A DNA stretch of 12,888 nt, taken from Pseudomonadota bacterium (GTDB lineage: Bacteria; Pseudomonadota; Alphaproteobacteria; Rhizobiales; Kaistiaceae). Shown here piece after piece: positions 1 to 7,928 of the stretch. Position 1 is the stretch's first letter. Each line of letters begins with the position of its first letter. Both the position numbers and the translations under genes were made by a program. Location of the stretch: assembly GCA_023433185.1 (NCBI GenBank), contig JAEZEN010000250.1, positions 1 to 12,888 of the forward strand, written 5' to 3'. Below the pieces are notes generated by a model that did no database searches, was not told the DNA's origin, and saw only the letters and a program-made list of their open reading frames with translations.

Positions 1-2124
1 GCCTTCCTCCTCCTCCTGGTCGTCCTGCTCGGAATCGGTGGACGCCTCGACCTCCGCCGCTTCCTCTTCCTCGGCCGCCTCCGGCTCGCTCGCCTCGAGG
101 TCGACGACGTCGTCCTCCTCGGCGTAGGGCTCGATCGAATCGGGCTCGACGGGTGCGCGCACCGGCAGCCGCGGCACGGCGGGATCACCGCGCTCGACGG
201 TGAAGTGCGACCCGGTGCTGATCGACTCGTCGGCCAGCACGGCGATCGTGACGCCGAAGCGCTGCTCCAGTTCGGAGAGGTTGGCGCGCTTCTGGTTGAG
301 GATGTAGAGGGCGACCTCGGTCCGCGCCCGGATGGTGAGGTTGTGGGTCGCGCTCTTGAGGAGCTGTTCCTCGAGCGAACGGAGCACGTGCAGCGCCACC
401 GACGATGGGGCCCGGACATGGCCGGTCCCCTGGCAATGCGGACAGACGGTCGTGGTCGATTCGAGCACGCCGGTGCGGATGCGCTGGCGCGACATCTCGA
501 GAAGGCCGAAATGCGAGATGCGGCCGACCTGGATGCGGGCGCGGTCGTTCTTCAGCGCCTCCTTCATCCGCCGTTCGACGGCCCGGTTGTTGCGCTTCTC
601 CTCCATGTCGATGAAGTCGATGACCACCAGGCCGGCGAGATCGCGGAGGCGCAGCTGGCGGGCGACTTCCTCGGCCGCCTCGAGGTTGGTCTGGAGGGCG
701 GTGTCCTCGATATTGTGCTCGCGCGTCGAGCGGCCCGAGTTCACGTCGATCGAGACCAGCGCCTCAGTCTGGTTGATGATCAGATAGCCACCGGAACGGA
801 GCGTCACCTGCGGCGAGAACATCGCGTCGAGCTGGGCTTCGATGCCGGCCCGGGCAAACAGTGGCTGGGCCTCGCGATAGGGCTTCACGTTCTTCGCATG
901 GCTCGGCATGAGCATGCGCATGAAGTCCTTGGCCTCGCGGAAGGCGTCCTCGCCGGCGACCGTGATCTCGTCGATCTCCTTGTTGTAGAGGTCGCGGATC
1001 GAGCGCTTGATCAGGCTGCCTTCCTCGTAGACCAGCGTCGGCGCCGTCGAGCGCAGCGTCAGTTCGCGGACGTCCTCCCACAGGCGGAGCAGGTACTCGA
1101 AGTCGCGCTTGACCTCGGCCTTGGTGCGGCTCGCGCCCGCGGTGCGCAGGATGATGCCCATCCCCTCCGGCACGTCGAGGTCGGCGACGACCTCCTTCAT
1201 CTTCTTGCGGTCGGCCGGCGAGGTGATCTTGCGGGAAATGCCGCCGCCCCGCGCCGTGTTCGGCATCAGCACCGAGTAGCGGCCGGCGAGCGAGAGATAG
1301 GTGGTGAGGGCGGCACCCTTGTTGCCGCGCTCCTCCTTGACGACCTGGACGAGGAGCACCTGGCGGCGCTTGATCACTTCCTGGATCTTGTACTGCCGCG
1401 GACGCTGGCGGCTGCGCCGCTCCGGGACCTCCTCGAGGGCGTCCTCGGCGCCGACCGACTCGACCTGATCGTCGCTGACGACCTCGAGCGCATCGTGGCC
1501 GTTGGCATCATCGGTGTCGTCGTGGTCGGATTCGGAGGACTCCGCCTCCGTGGCGACGGCCGAAACGTGCGATTCTGCGGGGTCGGTGTCGTCCGCCCCG
1601 CCGATGTCCGGGTGCTGCGATCCGTCATCGGGCATCGCGGCCTCGTCGAAGGCGCGCGGCGCCTCGGCCCCGAACGAATCGCCGTCGGCCGGCTCGCTGA
1701 CCGCGGGCGAAGCGGCCGCGTCGGCCGCCACGGCGCGTTCGGCGTCCCCGGACGTCTCTTCGCCTTCGCCCGCATCGGTGTCCCGCGGGGCCGGCCCGTT
1801 GCCGTCGCCGCCGTGCCTGTCGTCGGCCTCGGCGATCTCGCGGCGCTCGGCCTCGATCAGCGCCTGCCGGTCGGCGACGGGGATCTGGTAGTAGTCGGGG
1901 TGGATTTCGGAAAAGGCCAGGAAACCGTGCCGGTTTCCACCGTAGTCGACGAAGGCGGCCTGAAGCGAGGGTTCGACGCGGGTGACCTTGGCTAGATATA
2001 TGTTGCCGCGGAGCTGCTTGCGGTTCTCGGATTCGAAGTCGAATTCCTGAACGCGGTTGCCGCGGAGCACCACCACCCGGGTTTCCTCCGGGTGGGTGGC
2101 ATCGATGAGCATCTTGTTGGCCAT
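1..2124 (-). CDS. rne: Ribonuclease E, N-terminal 708 residues (3' end beyond window)
   Basis: Endoribonuclease E, the central enzyme of mRNA decay and rRNA processing and the usual scaffold of the RNA degradosome. The ATG at 2124-2122 is preceded by a GGAG at normal distance and opens the typical RNase E start MANKMLIDATHPEETRVVV. The S1 domain begins near residue 36 (NIYLAKVTRVEPSLQAAFVD) and resumes after an insert at KEERGNKGAALTT (from residue 264). The insert, about residues 95-240, is rich in Asp, Glu, Ala and Ser. The DNase I-like subdomain carries the metal-binding Asp pair: D460 in SIDVNSGRSTR and D503 in VVIDFIDM, spaced exactly as D303 and D346 in E. coli. The Zn-link CPHCQGTG (C561, C564) follows. 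An acidic tail (EEEEAAEVEAS) starts just before the window edge, so the non-catalytic scaffold half lies mostly outside. RNase G is excluded by the long tail. The adjacent divergent region suggests a long 5' leader. Confidence 0.96.
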   Translation of the reverse strand, partial: MANKMLIDATHPEETRVVVLRGNRVQEFDFESENRKQLRGNIYLAKVTRVEPSLQAAFVDYGGNRHGFLAFSEIHPDYYQIPVADRQALIEAERREIAEADDRHGGDGNGPAPRDTDAGEGEETSGDAERAVAADAAASPAVSEPADGDSFGAEAPRAFDEAAMPDDGSQHPDIGGADDTDPAESHVSAVATEAESSESDHDDTDDANGHDALEVVSDDQVESVGAEDALEEVPERRSRQRPRQYKIQEVIKRRQVLLVQVVKEERGNKGAALTTYLSLAGRYSVLMPNTARGGGISRKITSPADRKKMKEVVADLDVPEGMGIILRTAGASRTKAEVKRDFEYLLRLWEDVRELTLRSTAPTLVYEEGSLIKRSIRDLYNKEIDEITVAGEDAFREAKDFMRMLMPSHAKNVKPYREAQPLFARAGIEAQLDAMFSPQVTLRSGGYLIINQTEALVSIDVNSGRSTREHNIEDTALQTNLEAAEEVARQLRLRDLAGLVVIDFIDMEEKRNNRAVERRMKEALKNDRARIQVGRISHFGLLEMSRQRIRTGVLESTTTVCPHCQGTGHVRAPSSVALHVLRSLEEQLLKSATHNLTIRARTEVALYILNQKRANLSELEQRFGVTIAVLADESISTGSHFTVERGDPAVPRLPVRAPVEPDSIEPYAEEDDVVDLEASEPEAAEEEEAAEVEASTDSEQDDQEEEEG

Positions 2125-2162
2125 GACAGGGAATCTCCGTGACCGCCGGCCGGCGACAGGCT

Positions 2163-2181
2163 GCGTGCAGCAGATGCACGC
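2163..2181 (-). promoter_or_regulatory. Perfect 7-bp hairpin close to the rne start
   Basis: GCGTGCA (2163-2169) and TGCACGC (2175-2181) form an exact inverted repeat with a five-base loop, about 40-60 nt upstream of the rne start codon on the minus strand. Between it and the start lies a 12-bp GC palindrome (2144-2155) next to the ribosome binding site. Together they could modulate translation or serve as RNase E cleavage context; this is inferred from position alone. Confidence 0.4.
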
Positions 2182-2339
2182 GCCGCGGCGACTGAGGGGC
2201 GGTCGGCTTGTTGATGAGCGATGGCGTCGGGGGCAGGACGGAGGCGCGGACGCGGCCGGGCGGCTCGCGCCGCAACGGACTTCGGCATCTCGCGTCGTCC
2301 TGTTTGGTACATATCCCCTTGCCGGTACCTTCCAGTTGC

Positions 2340-2360
2340 GTCCGGAACGGGGTTCCGGAC
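2340..2360 (-). promoter_or_regulatory. Perfect 9-bp hairpin in the putative rne leader
   Basis: GTCCGGAAC (2340-2348) and GTTCCGGAC (2352-2360) are exact inverted repeats separated by three bases. In the rne transcript this makes a stable GC-rich stem-loop about 215 nt upstream of the start codon. In E. coli, RNase E autoregulates by cleaving its own structured 361-nt leader. A similar role here is inference from position and structure. It has no T-run on either strand, so a simple intrinsic terminator is unlikely. Confidence 0.5.
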
Positions 2361-2579
2361 CAATTCGGTCGCGCGCCGCGGATTGCGGGCGTGCCGCCGG
2401 GTTGTCGGATCGCCGCCCAGAGGGGCTGATGCACCGCTTGAGCGGGCGGTCGTCCGTTACATCCCTCCGGCCTCGGGCTTTTCCCCGGCCTGCGACGAGC
2501 GGCGAATCGACAGCCGCTCAAAGTGCCGCAGTTCGCTGTTCGGGAGCACCTACGGTCGGAGGATGAATTCCGTGACAGT

Positions 2580-2608
2580 GTTGTATGTGCGGCGATGACG
2601 CATTGCAA
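2580..2608 (-). promoter_or_regulatory. Candidate sigma-70-type promoter of rne
   Basis: Read on the minus strand, TTGCAA (2608-2603) is followed after exactly 17 nt by TACAAC (2585-2580). Each hexamer matches the housekeeping consensus at four of six positions. Transcription would start near 2573, giving an rne leader of about 450 nt. The element is found by eye only; other weak hexamers exist closer to the gene. Confidence 0.4.
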
Positions 2609-2736
2609 GACGCCCGTCTCGTCGGGCTTGGCCGCAAAAATGCCGGGTCGTTGCCCAATGAAGTTTCCATCGGTTAGGTAGGGGCAGGTGCGGCGCAGGC
2701 TGATCGCCGTTTTTCTAGGGAGCAGCATCGATCGCC

Positions 2737-3978
2737 ATGCAGGCGCCACGCCATCTCACGGCCGTGTTGGCCATCGTCCTCTGCGCGGTCTTCGCGGGGC
2801 CGGCGGCGAGCGTGCGGGCGGGGGAAGCCGGGGATGCCAAGCCGCCGCTGATCTTCGACGCCCGAATCATCGGCGACGATGCGCGAACCCGGTTCGTCGC
2901 CGACATGACCAGCGCCATCGAGGTCTCGGTGTTCACGCTGTCGGACCCCTACCGGGTGATCATCGACATCCCCGAGGTGCGCTTCGGGCTCGCCGAGGAT
3001 GAGGGAATCGCGGGGCGCGGCCTGTTCACGGCATTCCGCTTCGGCCAGATCTCGCCGGGCAAGTCGCGCATCGTCCTCGACCTTTCCGGCCCCGCGACCG
3101 TCGACAGCGCTTTCGTCATCCCCCCCGAGGGCAACCAGCCGGCGCGCCTCGTCGTGGACGTGCTCGGCACGACGCGCGAGGCCTTCCTCGCGGAAGAGCG
3201 CGCCCATCGCGACACGCGGCAGGCGGACACGGTTGCCGAGCCGGAGGATGTCGCGGCGCCGGTGGCGGCTGATTCGGATCGCTTCACGGTCGTCCTCGAC
3301 CCCGGCCACGGCGGCATCGACACCGGCGCCCGGGGCGTGAACGGGGCGATCGAGAAGGAGATCACGCTGGAATTCGCGGAGATCCTCAGGGAGCGTCTCG
3401 ACACGACGGGTCGGTACAACGTTTTCTTAACCAGGACCGACGACCGTTTCGTAGCGCTTGGCGACCGGGTTGAGATCGCCCGCGACCATGGGGCGGATCT
3501 GTTCGTGTCGATCCATGCCAATTCCTTCCGTGGCCGCTCGATCCGGGGAACGATCGTCTACACCCTCTCGGACGGCGCCTCCGACGCCATGGCGAGCGAG
3601 ATCGCGGCCTCGGAGAACCAGGCCGACGTGCTGGCGGGGCTCGACATGGCGGACGCGAATTCAACCGAGGTGCTCGACATCCTCTTCGACCTGACCCAGC
3701 GCGAGACGCGGACCTTCGAGATGGTCTTCGCCCAGAACCTGGTGCGCGAACTGCGGGGCGCGACCACCATGTTCAAGGTTCCCCACCAGAAGGCCGGCTT
3801 CAAGGTGCTGAAGGCGCACGACTTCCCCTCGGCGATGATCGAACTCGGCTTCGTCTCCAATCCGGAGGACGAGAAACTGTTGCTCTCCGACGAATGGCGG
3901 CAGAAGATGGCGGCCGCGGTTGTCGGTGCCGTCGACGAGTATTTCGCCAAGCAGCTGGCGCAGCGGGGTGGTCCATGA
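2737..3978 (+). CDS. N-acetylmuramoyl-L-alanine amidase, AmiC-type, exported
   Basis: Zinc amidase that cleaves the bond between N-acetylmuramic acid and the stem peptide of peptidoglycan, acting in the periplasm during daughter-cell separation. The 413-residue protein starts with a signal peptide (hydrophobic residues 8-25, likely cut near ASVRAG). An AMIN domain for septal peptidoglycan targeting covers about residues 35-145. A linker follows, then the Amidase_3 catalytic domain from residue 184 to the end. Zn ligands and catalytic residues fit the family: H191 in VVLDPGHGG, E206 in AIEKE, H260 in SIHAN and E369 in AMIELGFVSN. The insertion at about 285-345 matches the autoinhibitory helix region of division amidases, which is normally released by an EnvC/NlpD-type activator. 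An in-frame TAG at 2716 excludes an upstream start. The AGGGAG at 2717-2722 is rather far (14 nt), so translation may be weak. PBP1A follows 169 nt downstream. Confidence 0.93.
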   Translation: MQAPRHLTAVLAIVLCAVFAGPAASVRAGEAGDAKPPLIFDARIIGDDARTRFVADMTSAIEVSVFTLSDPYRVIIDIPEVRFGLAEDEGIAGRGLFTAFRFGQISPGKSRIVLDLSGPATVDSAFVIPPEGNQPARLVVDVLGTTREAFLAEERAHRDTRQADTVAEPEDVAAPVAADSDRFTVVLDPGHGGIDTGARGVNGAIEKEITLEFAEILRERLDTTGRYNVFLTRTDDRFVALGDRVEIARDHGADLFVSIHANSFRGRSIRGTIVYTLSDGASDAMASEIAASENQADVLAGLDMADANSTEVLDILFDLTQRETRTFEMVFAQNLVRELRGATTMFKVPHQKAGFKVLKAHDFPSAMIELGFVSNPEDEKLLLSDEWRQKMAAAVVGAVDEYFAKQLAQRGGP

Positions 3979-4147
3979 GCCTGTGGCACGGAGGACACGA
4001 ACCCGCGGCGAACGTCGTCGGCGCCGCAGTTTCTCCACAAAGCTTCCCGATTTACGACAAGGCCGGACGCCTTCATGCGCACCGTGCGCGAGGCGTGGCC
4101 GTGACGCGGCTGCAAGGGTTCGGAAGCCGTCGGGGACAACGCGGACT

Positions 4148-6568
4148 ATGATACTTAGGATCTTCGGCTACCTTTTCGGGATAGGCGCTGTGTTCTTCCT
4201 GCTGATCGCTGGTGCAATCGCTTGGTATGTCTCGGGCCTCGCCGAGGACCTGCCGAATTACGAGGTGCTCGCCAAGTACGAGCCGCCGGTCATGACGCGC
4301 ATCCATGCCGCGGATGGCCAGCTCGTCGCCGAGTACGCCCACGAGCGGCGACTCTACCTGCCGATCCAGGCGATCCCCGACCGGGTGAAGGCGGCGTTCC
4401 TCTCGGCCGAGGACAAGAACTTCTACCACCACTCGGGTCTCGACTATTACAGCATCGCCCGCGCGCTGGTGCAGAACGTCCAGTCCTACGGCAGTGACGC
4501 GCGCGCGATCGGCGCCTCGACCATCACCCAGCAGGTCGCCAAGAACTTCCTTCTCACCAACGAGCGGTCGATCGACCGCAAGATCAAGGAAGCCATCCTC
4601 GCGCTCCGCATGGAGCAGGCCTACTCCAAGGACAAGATTCTCGAGCTCTACCTCAACGAGATCTTCCTCGGCCTTGGCGCCTATGGCGTCGCCGCCGCCG
4701 CCCTCGAGTACTTCGACAAGTCGGTGCACGAACTGACCCTGACGGAGGCGGCCTACCTCGCCGCCCTGCCCAAGGCGCCGAACAACTACAATCCGTTCCG
4801 CCATCCGGAGCGCGCCATCGAGCGCCGCAACTGGGTGATCGACCGCATGGTCGAGAACGGCTTCATCACTGCCGAGGAGGGCAGCGTCGCCAAGCAGGCG
4901 CCGATCGGCGTCAAGGGCCGCCGGGCGATGCCCCATCTCTTCGCCGCCGACTACTTCGCCGAGGAGGTCCGCCGCCAGCTCGCGCAGATGTTCGGCGAGA
5001 AGGCCCTCTACGAGGGAGGACTCTCGGTCCGCACCACCCTCGACCCCAAGATGCAGCTCATGGCGCGGAAGGCGCTCATGGACGGCCTCGTGCGATTCGA
5101 TCGCCAGCGCGGCTGGCGCGGGCCGGTGAAGCACTTCGAATCGCTCGGCGAGGACTGGGGCGTCACCATCGCGGAAGTCCAGCGGCTGACCGATGTCGTC
5201 GAGTGGCAGCTGGCGATCGTTCTCGAGACGGGCGGCGGCCGGGCGCAGATCGGCTTTCATCCGGGCCGCGAGCCGGGCACGAACAATGTCGCGGCGGAGC
5301 GCAAGACGGGCGTCATCCCGGCGGACGGCATGAAGTGGGCGAAGCAGGGCTCGCTCAAGGTCGGCGACGTCGTGTATGTCTCGCAGGGCGCCAACGAGGG
5401 GGAATACGAACTCCAGCAGGTGCCGGAGATCGAGGGCGGCCTGGTCGCCATGGACCCCCATACCGGGCGCGTGCTCGCCATGGTCGGCGGCTTCTCCTTC
5501 TCCGACAGCCAGTTCAACCGCGCGACGCAGGCGTTGCGCCAGCCCGGCTCTTCCTTCAAGCCCTTCGTCTACTCGGCGGCGCTCGACAATGGCTACACGC
5601 CGTCGTCGGTGGTGATGGACGCGCCGCTCGAGATCGATCCCGGCTACGGCCAGCCGATCTGGCGTCCCTCGAACTACTCGAACGAGTTCTACGGGCCGTC
5701 GACGCTGCGGACCGGCATCGAGGCGTCGCGGAACGTGATGACGGTCCGTCTGGCGCAGGACATGGGCATGCCGCTCGTGTCGGAATATTCGCGCCGCTTC
5801 GGTGTCTACGACAACCTGCCGCCGTTCCTGCCGATGTCGCTCGGCGCGGGCGAGACGACGGTGCTCCGCATGGTCTCGGCCTATGCGGTGTTCGCCAATG
5901 GCGGCCGCTCGATCAGCCCGACCCTGATCGACCGCATCCAGAACCGCTTCGGCGAGACCATCTTCCGCCACGACAAGCGCATCTGCGAGGCCTGCAGCGC
6001 CGAATCCTGGCAGGGCCAGGACGAGCCGGTGATCATCGACACCTCCGATCAGGTGCTCGATCCGATGACCGCCTACCAGATGACCTCGATGCTCGAGGGC
6101 GTCGTCCAGCGCGGCACGGCGACCGTGATCCGGGGTCTCGAGAAGCCGGTCGCCGGCAAGACGGGCACGACCAACGACTATCGCGACGCGTGGTTCGTCG
6201 GCTTCACGCCCGATCTCGTCGCGGGCCTCTATATCGGCTACGACAAGCCGCGCCCGCTGGGCCGCGGCGGCACCGGCGGCCAGCTCTCGGCGCCGATCTT
6301 CCTCGACTTCATGAAGATGGCACTCGCCGACCAGCCGCCGATCCCCTTCCGGGTGCCGCCGGGCATGAACTTCATCCCGATCGACCGCAAGACCGGGATG
6401 CTGGCGCGCGGCGAGGGCGCCGGCGTCATCCTCGAGGCGTTCAAGCCGGGCACCGGCCCGCCCGACACCTATTCGATCATCGGCTACACGGATGCCTCCG
6501 GACGTCCGCTCACCGTGGCGCCCGATTCGGACCGCGCCGTCATCTCGGGCACGGGCGGGCTCTACTGA
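4148..6568 (+). CDS. mrcA: Penicillin-binding protein 1A (bifunctional transglycosylase/transpeptidase)
   Basis: Class A PBP that polymerises lipid II into glycan strands and cross-links the stem peptides at the inner-membrane surface. The chosen start (MILRIFGYLF) places a single membrane anchor at about residues 7-28, as in the family, and gives 806 residues. The open frame extends upstream to 3920, but that part overlaps the amidase gene and is not protein-like. The GT51 domain shows catalytic E88 in SAEDKNFYHH, GASTITQQ (122-129) and ELYLNEIFLG (166-175). A linker with an OB-like insert covers about 330-430. The transpeptidase domain has all three motifs: S468-S-F-K471 with nucleophile S468, S527-R-N529, and K671-T-G673. 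No key residue is missing. It follows the amidase gene in the same orientation and the two may be co-transcribed. A GGGGA lies 11 nt before the start, so the start is likely rather than proven. Confidence 0.95.
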   Translation: MILRIFGYLFGIGAVFFLLIAGAIAWYVSGLAEDLPNYEVLAKYEPPVMTRIHAADGQLVAEYAHERRLYLPIQAIPDRVKAAFLSAEDKNFYHHSGLDYYSIARALVQNVQSYGSDARAIGASTITQQVAKNFLLTNERSIDRKIKEAILALRMEQAYSKDKILELYLNEIFLGLGAYGVAAAALEYFDKSVHELTLTEAAYLAALPKAPNNYNPFRHPERAIERRNWVIDRMVENGFITAEEGSVAKQAPIGVKGRRAMPHLFAADYFAEEVRRQLAQMFGEKALYEGGLSVRTTLDPKMQLMARKALMDGLVRFDRQRGWRGPVKHFESLGEDWGVTIAEVQRLTDVVEWQLAIVLETGGGRAQIGFHPGREPGTNNVAAERKTGVIPADGMKWAKQGSLKVGDVVYVSQGANEGEYELQQVPEIEGGLVAMDPHTGRVLAMVGGFSFSDSQFNRATQALRQPGSSFKPFVYSAALDNGYTPSSVVMDAPLEIDPGYGQPIWRPSNYSNEFYGPSTLRTGIEASRNVMTVRLAQDMGMPLVSEYSRRFGVYDNLPPFLPMSLGAGETTVLRMVSAYAVFANGGRSISPTLIDRIQNRFGETIFRHDKRICEACSAESWQGQDEPVIIDTSDQVLDPMTAYQMTSMLEGVVQRGTATVIRGLEKPVAGKTGTTNDYRDAWFVGFTPDLVAGLYIGYDKPRPLGRGGTGGQLSAPIFLDFMKMALADQPPIPFRVPPGMNFIPIDRKTGMLARGEGAGVILEAFKPGTGPPDTYSIIGYTDASGRPLTVAPDSDRAVISGTGGLY

Positions 6569-6577
6569 CGGAGCCCG
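6556..6577 (+). terminator. Weak candidate terminator hairpin at the end of mrcA
   Basis: CGGGCTC (6556-6562) and GAGCCCG (6571-6577) are exact inverted repeats with an eight-base loop, and they overlap the PBP1A stop codon. There is no T-run after the stem, so it may only stabilise the mRNA end or do nothing. Confidence 0.25.
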
Positions 6578-6891
6578 TCTGACGACACGGCCTTCAGCCG
6601 CCCTTCATTCTTCCGCCATCATCGCCGGCCATACGGCGCGGCGAGGGGAATCGTGGTGTTCGTGGCTGGAGGCGAATGTCGGGGTCCGCGCAGATCCTTT
6701 CCCTAAATCGTTCATCCCCGCAGGAGTCCCCGATGCCGGGCCGGCCCGTCCGCCGTCCCGGTTGTGCGAGCCGTCGGGGTGCGTGGTATAGGGGGCGGCA
6801 ATCTGGAGGAACCTGGCCCGTCCCCGGTCTACGGGCCCGCACCGTCCGACCTCACGAGGCCGGGCAGCAATGAGTCAAACGGAGGACTTCC
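6569..6891. other. 323-bp intergenic region between mrcA and the protease gene
   Basis: No gene is supported here. Short open frames on both strands lack ribosome binding sites and are GC-composition artefacts. The right half probably holds the protease promoter: TTGTGC (6762-6767) and TATAGG (6787-6792) are separated by 19 nt, a little longer than optimal. A perfect 7-bp inverted repeat, GGCCCGT (6815-6821) and ACGGGCC (6831-6837) with a nine-base loop, would lie in the protease 5' leader. In many Rhizobiales I recall prfB following mrcA; no prfB is seen here. Confidence 0.5.
6762..6792 (+). promoter_or_regulatory. Weak candidate promoter of the protease gene
   Basis: TTGTGC at 6762-6767 and TATAGG at 6787-6792, spaced by 19 nt, would start transcription near 6799, about 93 nt before the TTG start codon. 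The -10 matches the consensus at four positions and the -35 at three, so this is only suggestive. Confidence 0.3.
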
Positions 6892-6894
6892 TTG
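6881..6894 (+). promoter_or_regulatory. Ribosome binding site that fixes a TTG start codon
   Basis: GGAGG at 6881-6885 lies 6 nt before the TTG at 6892-6894. This TTG opens a textbook signal peptide (MKAHLLIPVVAAF). The ATG at 6870 is in another frame. No in-frame ATG gives a complete signal peptide, so TTG is the best start. Confidence 0.75.
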
Positions 6895-7842
6895 AAAGCC
6901 CATCTTCTCATTCCGGTGGTTGCCGCGTTCGTCGTTGCCGCGGGGCCGGCCCTCGCGCAGTCCAGCGGCAATTCCTCGATCAGCGCGCCGAGCGGCGGCA
7001 CGCGGTCCTCCACCGTCTGGACCCCCGATGCCATGGGCCGGGCCGCCCTTGCCCCGCGCCCCAACGTCAACCCCGACGATGTCCGCTCGGCAGCCCGCAA
7101 TCGCGCCGCGACGCCGCCGGAGCAGCCGGGCACCTCGCCGGCGATGGACCTTGGCCAGGCCGAGGGACCGCAGGAGCGTGCGGCGGGCGACGTCCTTCAG
7201 AAGCCCCTCTACTGGGCGGGCAAGCTGTTCTACCGTACGCCCGAGGGCGACTTTGTCTGCTCGGGGCAGTTCATCTCGCCGAATGTCGTCCTGACCGCCG
7301 CTCACTGCGTCCGCGATGGTGACACCGGCGAGTGGTATCAGGACTTCATCTTCGCCCTCCAGTACAATCAGGGGCGGTATGGCGGCATCTATTCCTATGA
7401 CTGCGTCGCCACCAAGGACGGCTGGCTGATGCCGAGCTTCGAGAAGTTCCTCTACGACTACGCTCTCATCCGCGTCGACAATCCCTCGCGCACCGGCAAT
7501 TTCGGCACGCACTGGGGCTGGCGGGGCCAGTACGACGATGGCGTCAAGATCGGCTATCCCGGCGGCGTGGCGAACGGCGAGGTCATCCAGGTCGAGCGCG
7601 GTCCGCTGGCCTTCGTCGACGGCGTCGTGCAGATGAAGCACGGCAATCCCGCGGACCAGGGCGGCTCGAGCGGCGGCGCATGGATCGGCGCCTTTTCCGA
7701 CGCCGAGGGCAATGCCGACGGCAACTACGTGATCAGCGTCGAGTCGTTCGGTTACGTCAACGAGCCGGGTGTCGACTATGGCCCCTATCTCGACACGAAC
7801 TTCAAGGATCTCTGGGACTACGTGGAGAACGGCTGCCAGTAG
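6892..7842 (+). CDS. Secreted trypsin-like (S1/V8-like) serine protease with motif-bearing pro-region
   Basis: Chymotrypsin-fold serine endopeptidase exported to the periplasm or medium; its natural substrate is unknown. The 316-residue protein has a signal peptide with likely cleavage after A22 (GPALA/QSS). A low-complexity pro-region of about 80 residues follows, carrying TVWTPDAMGRAALAPRP (41-57). The catalytic domain runs from about residue 105. The triad is complete: H138 in VLTAAHCV, D189 in DYALIRVD, and S260 in GGSSGGAW. C123 and C139 are placed like the conserved disulfide around the catalytic His; C171 and C315 may form a second. The short beta-barrel without a C-terminal extension resembles the V8-like/Glu-specific bacterial group, but specificity cannot be read with confidence. 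It stands alone in its orientation, with a strong hairpin after it and a convergent gene beyond. Its pro-region motif recurs in the two tiny secreted proteins at 8455 and 8809. Confidence 0.9.
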   Translation: MKAHLLIPVVAAFVVAAGPALAQSSGNSSISAPSGGTRSSTVWTPDAMGRAALAPRPNVNPDDVRSAARNRAATPPEQPGTSPAMDLGQAEGPQERAAGDVLQKPLYWAGKLFYRTPEGDFVCSGQFISPNVVLTAAHCVRDGDTGEWYQDFIFALQYNQGRYGGIYSYDCVATKDGWLMPSFEKFLYDYALIRVDNPSRTGNFGTHWGWRGQYDDGVKIGYPGGVANGEVIQVERGPLAFVDGVVQMKHGNPADQGGSSGGAWIGAFSDAEGNADGNYVISVESFGYVNEPGVDYGPYLDTNFKDLWDYVENGCQ

Positions 7843-7867
7843 GTCGCCGGTCCTCTTCGCCATTCTG

Positions 7868-7899
7868 CGGGGCGCGCGGGCGGATGCTTGCGCGCCCCG
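7868..7899. terminator. Strong bidirectional hairpin between two convergent genes
   Basis: CGGGGCGCGC (7868-7877) and GCGCGCCCCG (7890-7899) are perfect 10-bp inverted repeats. Three further pairs inside, two of them G-T, leave a six-base loop. It lies 25 nt after the protease stop and 29 nt before the end of the minus-strand gene, the expected place for a shared terminator. There is no T-tract on either side, so it may act as a transcript-end stabiliser or need Rho. Confidence 0.55.
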
Positions 7900-7928
7900 T
7901 CCGCGTCGCCGCCTTGGTCGCCGCACGC

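Larger units (their letters stand above)
2125..2736. other. 612-bp divergent intergenic region between rne and the amidase gene
   Basis: No convincing gene lies here: the open frames on both strands lack good ribosome binding sites and have compositions expected of shadow frames. Local base composition is less strictly GC-rich toward 2560-2680, as expected for promoters. The region holds a candidate leftward rne promoter near 2580-2608 and two perfect inverted repeats in what would be the rne leader (2163-2181 and 2340-2360). A 12-bp GC palindrome (2144-2155) sits next to the rne ribosome binding site. I could not fix a convincing rightward promoter for the amidase; a weak TTGCCC at 2651-2656 has no good -10 partner. 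Confidence 0.6.

Noticed and set aside
205..1995. Long 596-codon open frame on the plus strand, opposite rne
   Set aside because: It is an antisense shadow created by GC-rich codon bias. The minus-strand frame encodes RNase E with all catalytic motifs, and the plus frame has no family features.
3979..4147. Short plus-strand frames between the amidase and mrcA genes
   Set aside because: They overlap both neighbours in wrong frames and have no signal or domain. The 169-bp gap seems to be simple leader sequence.
4073..5971. 632-codon minus-strand open frame opposite mrcA
   Set aside because: It is antisense to PBP1A, which has full GT51 and transpeptidase motifs; the antisense translation shows no domain.
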